From an uncultured Sphingobacteriales bacterium (lineage in GTDB: Bacteria > Bacteroidota > Bacteroidia > Chitinophagales > Chitinophagaceae): DNA of 12,055 nucleotides. Below are positions 7,036-12,055 of the stretch, piece after piece. Under the pieces are notes generated by a model. That model was not told the DNA's origin. It ran no database searches and was given only the letters and a program-made list of their open reading frames with translations. Both the position numbers and the translations under genes were made by a program. The stretch spans positions 1 to 12,055 of the forward strand of contig CALKHN010000092.1 in the NCBI GenBank assembly GCA_937991535.1, written 5' to 3'. Position 1 is the first letter of the stretch; each line of letters starts with the position of its first letter.

Positions 7036-8598
7036 ATGGCCACACCAAGAGAAAGATTAGTAGAATCTCTTAAATTCCTGAAAGAGTTACAGGACAAGGG
7101 CATTGTCGGTATTCATACCGATGAAATACCCAATAGAAAATATAGGGAAATACTACTTAAAAACGGCTTTATCCGTGAAGTGACAAAGGGGTGGTACATA
7201 CCTACCGACCCTGCGGAAAAGGAAGGGGAAACCACATCCTGGTACAGTTCCTACTGGGATTTCATTGCCAAATTCCTGAATTACAAATTTGGTGAGGACT
7301 GGTGTTTGTCGGCAGATCAGTCACTTCTTATCCATGCGGGAAACAGCGCAGTACCTCAACAGTTAATGATACGTTCACCGCAGGGGAATAATAACCCTAC
7401 GCCGTTGCCGCATAATACATCTTTGTTCAATTTAAGAACTGCTATTCCGCCAGCGGATCAAACCATCATAACGAATGGAATCAGGATGTACAATCTACCG
7501 GCTGCTTTGGTTTATAGCTCTCCGAGCATTTATACAAGGAATGCCATAGATGCCCGCACCGCCCTTACATTGATAAGAGATGCTTCCGAGGTATTGCCTA
7601 TCCTTTTGGAAAACGGGCATACTACTTTTGCAGGAAGGTTAGCAGGTGCTTTCAGGAATATAAACAGGGATAAAATAGCCGACCAGATTGTTGATACTGT
7701 TAAGCAAGCCGATTACGATATACGCGAAGAAGATCCTTTTGAAACCAAATTGAACCTTAATCTTTCCTCCCGTGAACGTTCTCCTTATGCAAACCGGATC
7801 AGGCTTATGTGGCAGCAGATGCGTGAGATTATTATTGCCAGCTTTCCCAAAGCTCCCGGCATCCCCGATGATTCAAAAGCCTACCTGAAGGATGTTGACG
7901 ACATTTACATAACAGACGCTTATCACTCCCTCTCAATTGAACGGTATCGGGTGACACCGGAACTTATCGAAAGGGTAAGCAGCGGCCAATGGAACAGCAA
8001 GGGACATGAGGAAGACCGTAAGCAGAGAGATGCTATGGCAGCCAGAGGCTACTACCAGGCCTTTCTGCAGGTGAAGGAAACCATCACAGCCATATTAAAG
8101 GGAGCCAATTCCGGGAAGCAGGTGGACAAAGATCACTCAAAATGGTACAGACAACTATTCGACCCTAGCGTTACTGCCGGACTTTTAAAAGCCGCAGACC
8201 TTGCAGGGTATCGCAATCATCAGGTATACATTGGCAACTCGAAACACGTTCCTTTGAATGTGGATGCTATGAGAGATGCAATGCCCGTTCTGTTTGAATT
8301 ATTGGACGAAGAACCGGAGCCATCGGTTAGGGCAGTATTGGGACATTTCATTTTTGTTTTTATTCACCCATACATGGATGGTAACGGAAGAATAGGACGT
8401 TTTCTAATGAATGCGATGTTGGCTTCAGGTGGCTATCCGTGGACTGTTATTCCCGTGGAAAGAAGGACTGAATATATGCAGGCATTAGAGCAGGCAAGCG
8501 TAGGACAGGATATAACCTCGTTTGCGTCCTTCATTGGCTATTTGGTCAACGAACGGTTACATGGGAAAATCGTAGCTAAATTGCCAGCAACTAAATAA
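7036..8598 (+). CDS. AbiEi-like winged-helix domain fused to a Fic AMP-transferase
   Basis: This 520-residue protein has two halves. Residues about 5-58 look like a winged helix of the AbiEi antitoxin type, ending in the GFIREVTKGWYIP wing. Residues about 70-240 resemble the AbiEi C-terminal domain (sequence-style recognition only). Residues about 285-510 are a Fic domain with catalytic HPYMDGNGRIGR (444-455): H444 is the base and D448 the acidic metal ligand, with a target-binding flap near YIGNSKHVPLN (398-408). Fic enzymes usually move AMP from ATP to a protein hydroxyl. An inhibitory-helix motif of the (S/T)xxxE(G/N) type precedes the domain as SLSIER (298-303): E302 is kept but the usual G/N is R303. 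The gene is divergent from recombinase 1 and ends 8 bases from the convergent end of recombinase 2. It may act as a self-contained toxin-antitoxin that represses itself through the upstream repeats. Fic is certain; the AbiEi part is moderate. Confidence 0.88.
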   Translation: MATPRERLVESLKFLKELQDKGIVGIHTDEIPNRKYREILLKNGFIREVTKGWYIPTDPAEKEGETTSWYSSYWDFIAKFLNYKFGEDWCLSADQSLLIHAGNSAVPQQLMIRSPQGNNNPTPLPHNTSLFNLRTAIPPADQTIITNGIRMYNLPAALVYSSPSIYTRNAIDARTALTLIRDASEVLPILLENGHTTFAGRLAGAFRNINRDKIADQIVDTVKQADYDIREEDPFETKLNLNLSSRERSPYANRIRLMWQQMREIIIASFPKAPGIPDDSKAYLKDVDDIYITDAYHSLSIERYRVTPELIERVSSGQWNSKGHEEDRKQRDAMAARGYYQAFLQVKETITAILKGANSGKQVDKDHSKWYRQLFDPSVTAGLLKAADLAGYRNHQVYIGNSKHVPLNVDAMRDAMPVLFELLDEEPEPSVRAVLGHFIFVFIHPYMDGNGRIGRFLMNAMLASGGYPWTVIPVERRTEYMQALEQASVGQDITSFASFIGYLVNERLHGKIVAKLPATK

Positions 8599-8606
8599 CG
8601 AAAATA

Positions 8607-10166
8607 TTACATCCTGCTTCGCAAAGCGGCTACTGCGTGCTTTCTGTTTAAGTGAACGCTTTCAGCTTGGTATGTTTCACAATCGGTTGTAGTTTCTGTT
8701 ATACGGCTTTTCCTATTCTTACTTATCAAACTGATGGCGGCACTTACTTTTGTATGAACGAGCTTTTCGCCGTTGAATGTCAGGTTATCGGGGAATAGTG
8801 TACTTACTATTTTTCTTTTTTGTATAACAGTTCCACTTTGAAACAACTCATCTAAATGAGACACTTTGGAAATAGGAAGATCCCATAACAGTTCCATATT
8901 GTCTGAAAAGGAAATGGATGTTTTTAGCTTTGCTTCAATATCAGCTATTCTTTCGTTGGCTTCTGACTTAATAGTACGATAATCGTCTCCTTCAATTTCC
9001 CCATGCAGTAACAGCTCACGAGCCTTCGAGAGCCGATGCTTTATCTGGTCCAGTTGAGCCATCATGCGTTTCTGATCTACCTTCTCAATACGGTTCACAT
9101 CCATAAAAGTAGCTGTAATAATTTCCCGAAACAGTTTAAGATTTGGAACATCACGGACTTCATTTCCGATTGCTTCTACCATTAAATTGTTGGCGTCATC
9201 CGCTTTATAACGTACACCACATTCGGAACTGCAATGATAGTAGTGATAGTATTTGTTCCTTCCTTTTGAAGCACTACCTGTTAAAAACCTTCCACAGTTT
9301 GGGCAAATCAAATAACCTCTTAAGGGAATATCATCCTGGGCAATTACCTTTTTACTTACCGCCTTTCTCTTTCTACCATCCAGCACATCCTGCACATCAA
9401 AGAAAAGTGACGAGGCAATAATTGGTTCGTGTTGCCCTTGCACAAGTTCACTTTGTTCATCTTTATGCTGAGGAACGAAAATTAGTCCGCAATAAATAGG
9501 ATTTCTTATCGCTACCCAAAAATTATTCTTGCTGCATTTTAAGCCCTTCTCACGGGCCTGCTTCCAGATTTGTTCAGTATTCAGTTTATTGCGAAAGATT
9601 TCTTCAAATGCCCATTTCATAATTTTAGCATCTTTATCTTTCGGCGCAATGTATTTCTTGCCATCTTCCGTAATTCTGTTCACATAGCCAATCGGAGCTG
9701 TGCCCATCCAGCGACCTTCCTTTTTAGCACGTCGCATACCATTGAATACATTTAATGCCCTGCGGTCATTCTCTACCTCCGGTGCGGCGAGGTAAAACGC
9801 CAGCATCATTTTATTTTCAGGAATGGATAAATCCAATGGCTGTTCTACTGCCTGCGGTTCTACTCCAAGATGCCTTAACAGACTTATCATTTGATAAGCA
9901 TCTCCTGCATTACGGCTAAACCTGTCCCATTTTGTGAAAAGGATAAGGTCGGAATGCCCCCTTTGTTTCCGCAAATCAATCAGCAGGTTTTGCCAGGCTG
10001 GTCTCTTGAATGTCTTTGCCGAGTGATCCTCAAAAATGACCTTACGTATTTGGATGTTGTTGATATTGCAATACCTGCGTAGCCTTTCTTCCTGATCACG
10101 TTGAGAATATCCCTTGTCAGCCTGTTCATCTGTACTCACCCTGATATAAAGGTCTGCAATTTTCAT
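8607..10166 (-). CDS. Large serine recombinase (integrase), copy 2
   Basis: This 519-residue paralogue of the recombinase at 5302-6837 matches it at 143 of the first 160 residues by hand count. Catalytic R9 and S11 lie in YIRVSTDEQ; D81-R82 and R85 lie in KWDRFSR. The recombinase domain spans about 155-270, a zinc ribbon has C288, C291, C312 and C316, and a coiled coil covers about 360-416. It should catalyse integration and excision of the element to its right. The ATG lies 5 bases after the stop of the 64-residue gene, which suggests coupled translation. The C-terminal tail after about residue 483 has no counterpart in copy 1 and seems to be read through local boundary sequence. The zinc ribbon and catalytic residues are intact. 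Confidence 0.93.
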   Translation of the reverse strand: MKIADLYIRVSTDEQADKGYSQRDQEERLRRYCNINNIQIRKVIFEDHSAKTFKRPAWQNLLIDLRKQRGHSDLILFTKWDRFSRNAGDAYQMISLLRHLGVEPQAVEQPLDLSIPENKMMLAFYLAAPEVENDRRALNVFNGMRRAKKEGRWMGTAPIGYVNRITEDGKKYIAPKDKDAKIMKWAFEEIFRNKLNTEQIWKQAREKGLKCSKNNFWVAIRNPIYCGLIFVPQHKDEQSELVQGQHEPIIASSLFFDVQDVLDGRKRKAVSKKVIAQDDIPLRGYLICPNCGRFLTGSASKGRNKYYHYYHCSSECGVRYKADDANNLMVEAIGNEVRDVPNLKLFREIITATFMDVNRIEKVDQKRMMAQLDQIKHRLSKARELLLHGEIEGDDYRTIKSEANERIADIEAKLKTSISFSDNMELLWDLPISKVSHLDELFQSGTVIQKRKIVSTLFPDNLTFNGEKLVHTKVSAAISLISKNRKSRITETTTDCETYQAESVHLNRKHAVAALRSRM

Positions 10167-10171
10167 AGCCG

Positions 10172-10366
10172 CTATTTACTTTCTGGTGTTATGATTGAGG
10201 CATAAGAGTGCCGGTTACTCATATATTGCTCAACAACTATATTTGCCATGCTGTAAAAGAAGTCAAGTATAATCTGTGCTTCTTCCATATTGACATCAAT
10301 TCCATCTTTTCGTAAGGCTTCTATCGCCTTGTCAGGAGTTATTCTTATCAACACTTCGTCTTCCAT
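10172..10366 (-). CDS. Small conserved element protein preceding recombinase 2
   Basis: This 64-residue, mostly helical, acidic protein has no signal peptide or membrane segment. Its core (EEAQIILDFFYSMANIVVEQY, split by eye at residues 28-48) looks like a paired helix. Small proteins of this kind sit directly before serine recombinases in Bacteroidota elements, from memory, and their role is unknown; a recombination-accessory or regulatory job is a guess. The start is well supported by a strong Shine-Dalgarno, GGGAGGTG, five bases upstream. It is cotranscribed with recombinase 2 (5-base gap) and follows a leader hairpin at 10387-10413. Confidence 0.7.
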   Translation of the reverse strand: MEDEVLIRITPDKAIEALRKDGIDVNMEEAQIILDFFYSMANIVVEQYMSNRHSYASIITPESK

Positions 10367-10370
10367 TTCA

Positions 10371-10378
10371 CACCTCCC
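10371..10378 (-). promoter_or_regulatory. Strong Shine-Dalgarno of the 64-residue gene
   Basis: On the minus strand, GGGAGGTG precedes the ATG at 10364-10366 by four bases. Strong Shine-Dalgarno sites are unusual in Bacteroidota, and no other start in this window has one, so this cistron pair may be translated at a high or independently controlled level. Confidence 0.65.
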
Positions 10379-10386
10379 TTTTGGAT

Positions 10387-10413
10387 AGTAAAAGCCAGCG
10401 AAGGGCTTCTACT
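10387..10413 (-). promoter_or_regulatory. Leader hairpin before the 64-residue gene / recombinase 2
   Basis: Arms AGTAGAAGCC and GGCTTTTACT (minus-strand sense) pair over ten positions, with one G-U wobble, around the seven-base loop CTTCGCT. It lies between the stop of the 97-residue gene and the Shine-Dalgarno, 8 bases from the latter. There is no T-run after it, so it is not a standard terminator. It could be an RNA-processing site, a protein-binding site or a control of downstream translation. Confidence 0.55.
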
Positions 10414-10439
10414 AATATTGGTGATTCATACTTTTAGCG

Positions 10440-10733
10440 TTAATCGCTTCTTTCAACAAAATAAATCCTGCTCCCTTTTTTCCTGTTGAACGACGGTTCA
10501 TATCTTATATAGCCGTATTCACTTAATTCCCTCACGCATTTGTGGTAGGTTATAGCGGAGGATAATTTTGCAATGCGTAATATTTCATGGCTGAAAACCT
10601 GAATAGGATTGGCAAAGCCATTCTGTATGCGGTACTGTAACAAAGCCGCATATATGCCTATATGAGTAATGCTGATGCGGGCATCAGTTCCTATGGCGTC
10701 AAAAAAATCCGATAAGCAATACAGCTTGTCCAT
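10440..10733 (-). CDS. Winged-helix DNA-binding protein of a mobile element
   Basis: This 97-residue protein has helix-turn-helix character at about residues 49-75 (FSHEILRIAKLSSAITYHKC) and a wing at about 76-93 that includes YIRYEPSF and a basic RKKGSRIYF. This layout matches small winged-helix proteins common in Bacteroidota conjugative elements, usually taken as regulators of transfer or excision; I cannot assign a named family. It lies 13 bases after the 348-residue gene and upstream of the 64-residue gene and recombinase 2, so it may control the recombinase operon. No Shine-Dalgarno is visible. Confidence 0.72.
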   Translation of the reverse strand: MDKLYCLSDFFDAIGTDARISITHIGIYAALLQYRIQNGFANPIQVFSHEILRIAKLSSAITYHKCVRELSEYGYIRYEPSFNRKKGSRIYFVERSD

Positions 10734-10746
10734 TATCAGTGTTCTT

Positions 10747-11793
10747 TTAGCCTATTTTGATACCGTTCTTTTTAGCTTGCTGCTGTTGTTCATTAACTTT
10801 ATGCGTCATTTTAACAGCTTCCATCGTCTTATTGCCCAATGCCGTATGAAGTGTTATCTTCCTCGAATGTTCGTCGTAAATATTTACGGATTTAAACTGT
10901 GGGTTCGCTTCAATGTAAAATCGTTGTTCCTTGCCATCCTTTACAAAACTTACTGATGCTTTGTCGCCATTCTTCAATGCTTCTTTCAGTTTATCCGCTT
11001 CCCCTTTATTCAATAGTTCCTTCAACGGAAGTTGTTGCAGCACCTTGTCAATATCATATCCGTATTCGGTATGGAACTGTTTAACACGAAAATTCCCTTG
11101 TGCGTCCTTGTCGTTAAAGTCAAGCTGTATCCATGTGCCACCGTTCTGTATGCACCGACCTGACAGAACATTATAGGCTTCTGTAGTATTTACATTGTAT
11201 TCATTGTGCATACTAAAGTATTGCTGCCGCTTTTCATCAGGTTTCGATTCGTTATGCAGGGTGGTTTTATACCCTTCAAACTGATATAATCCTGATTGGT
11301 CTTTTACAAATGATACCTGATGATCTAATCTTTCTTTATCATTGATGTAGTATGAAACCGGAATGGAAAATTGTTGCTGTCCCTGTTTGATCTGTTCATC
11401 AATTTTTGCTGAAAGATCAGGAAAGCCAGCACGCTGCACCTGTTGGTGCAGCGCCTGGCTGTTTTCTTCTGTTTTCCTGTTATCATGCCTAATTACAATT
11501 TGTTCCTTAACTGGTGCAACCAATAGCCTGCGTAGCAGCCTAATAAACAGATTAGGATAAAGCTGTTTTTCGATACGGTTTCGTTCCTGCCGCAGCATCT
11601 TTAGCGCAAACTGTTCGTCAATATCCTGCGTTCCTTTATATTTCGCTGCAATACGGTCGTAGTAATTCAACTTTTCTTTAAGTAACGCTTTGTTTGTTGA
11701 GAGGCTGAACGAAAACAGCTTACTAAACCGTTCCTCCCTTGAACGCCATTGGTTCAGTTCTGCCTCTACTCTGTTTATAATGCTGTTATTCAT
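10747..11793 (-). CDS. Conserved Bacteroidota mobile-element protein, function unknown
   Basis: This 348-residue cytosolic-looking protein has no signal peptide or clear membrane segment. Residues 1-80 are charged and helical, probably coiled. Residues 81-100 carry a basic patch (RLLRRLL). Residues about 140-300 contain two similar beta-rich blocks, around FSIPVSYYINDKERLD (142-157) and ASVSFVKDGKEQRFYIEANPQ (279-299, read in two parts). The tail is glutamine- and lysine-rich. The blocks and the segment near NIYDEHSRKI recall DUF3945-like proteins of Bacteroidota conjugative elements, an uncertain recollection and not a proven match. It sits 25 bases after the gene at 11819-12055 and 13 bases before the 97-residue gene, so all are probably one transcript. 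No enzyme motif is recognised. Confidence 0.7.
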   Translation of the reverse strand: MNNSIINRVEAELNQWRSREERFSKLFSFSLSTNKALLKEKLNYYDRIAAKYKGTQDIDEQFALKMLRQERNRIEKQLYPNLFIRLLRRLLVAPVKEQIVIRHDNRKTEENSQALHQQVQRAGFPDLSAKIDEQIKQGQQQFSIPVSYYINDKERLDHQVSFVKDQSGLYQFEGYKTTLHNESKPDEKRQQYFSMHNEYNVNTTEAYNVLSGRCIQNGGTWIQLDFNDKDAQGNFRVKQFHTEYGYDIDKVLQQLPLKELLNKGEADKLKEALKNGDKASVSFVKDGKEQRFYIEANPQFKSVNIYDEHSRKITLHTALGNKTMEAVKMTHKVNEQQQQAKKNGIKIG

Positions 11794-11818
11794 AACTTGA
11801 CTTTTTAGGAATGTGGAA

Positions 11819-12055
11819 TTAAGGCATACCGTATGTCACCAGATCATAGGCATAAGAACTGCAATCGGCAGCATACTCTACACTACCACTCACAATAGCG
11901 CCGCCTATATCGCTGGTAACTGCGGCAATCCACTTAACGATGTTTTTAAACTTAAAGGCCGCCACCGGAACTAAGGGCTGGAGCGTATTCATCCAATAAT
12001 AAATGGAGAAACGTGCTACCGATGCCGCTTTAAGGGCAATTTCACGACCTTCAGG
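11819..12055 (-). CDS. C-terminal fragment of an unrecognised protein (runs off the window)
   Basis: Reading the minus strand from the right edge, 78 codons stay open and end at a TAA at 11819-11821. The encoded end contains KAASVARFSIYYWMNTLQP and later SGSVEYAADCSSYAYD, finishing in YGMP. It is moderately hydrophobic but shows no clear transmembrane helix. The start lies outside the window, so the full length and family are unknown. Its strand and the 25-base gap to the 348-residue gene place it in the same operon. It is too short for the ORF criterion but is supported by continuous, protein-like coding. Confidence 0.65.
   Translation of the reverse strand, partial: PEGREIALKAASVARFSIYYWMNTLQPLVPVAAFKFKNIVKWIAAVTSDIGGAIVSGSVEYAADCSSYAYDLVTYGMP

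Larger units (their letters stand above)
5302..12055. mobile_element. End of an integrative element (or two accreted elements) with large serine recombinases
   Basis: Two large serine recombinases, a winged-helix protein, conserved small element genes and a Fic cargo gene occupy this stretch. All except the Fic gene are on the minus strand, and the gene row leading into recombinase 2 is tightly spaced. Together with the tRNA 3' fragment at 5311-5327, this is the pattern of an integration end of a Bacteroidota ICE or genomic island. The right limit is outside the window. The left limit is probably close to 5311, but no pair of att sites can be shown from this window. Confidence 0.55.

Noticed and set aside
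10669..11176. Plus-strand frames of 61-95 codons opposite the 97- and 348-residue genes.
   Set aside because: They are antisense shadows, rich in Ser, Cys and Leu, with no recognisable motif.

Overview
The window looks like accessory DNA from a Bacteroidota genome, probably a sphingobacterial or chitinophagal lineage. The signs are AT-rich DNA, few Shine-Dalgarno sites, TAnnTTTG-type promoter -7 boxes, and a large-serine-recombinase and small-gene module typical of Bacteroidota mobile elements. The phylum is an inference; no rRNA or core gene is present.

Left part (1-4414): one large plus-strand gene encodes a 1389-residue protein. It has an N-terminal PD-(D/E)XK (Mrr-like) nuclease domain, a NACHT-type STAND NTPase and about 890 residues of mostly helical C-terminal region. 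This is the architecture of Avs/bNACHT antiphage sensors, and it appears to be a single-gene defence system.

Middle (4415-5301): about 890 bases without an intact gene. It holds one probable small broken gene (4559-4741, minus), a T-arm-like tRNA fragment (about 5067-5097), an orphan Bacteroidota promoter box (5187-5194) and a short tandem repeat. It reads as a decayed junction between elements. At 5311-5327 lies a 17-base tRNA 3' end (acceptor strand plus CCA), followed at once by a strong rho-independent terminator (5330-5370). Both lie inside the 3' end of the recombinase gene that follows.

Right part (5302-12055): mobile-element DNA. Two paralogous large serine recombinases (5302-6837 and 8607-10166, both minus; 89% identical over their first 160 residues by hand count) flank a plus-strand gene (7036-8598). 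That gene encodes a probable fusion of an AbiEi-like winged-helix regulator with a Fic AMP-transferase. Between recombinase 1 and the Fic gene is an array of five imperfect 24-bp direct repeats (6889-7008). It overlaps the predicted recombinase promoter and contains the best candidate Fic promoter, so it is a good candidate operator for the Fic protein's own DNA-binding domain.

Upstream of recombinase 2, in the same orientation, is a tight gene row: an unrecognised partial gene (11819-12055), a 348-residue element protein, a 97-residue winged-helix protein, a 64-residue protein and then recombinase 2. This is probably the integration and regulation end of an integrative element that continues beyond the right edge. 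The Fic gene ends 8 bases from the end of recombinase 2, so it looks like cargo at the element's end or the payload of a second, accreted element carrying recombinase 1.
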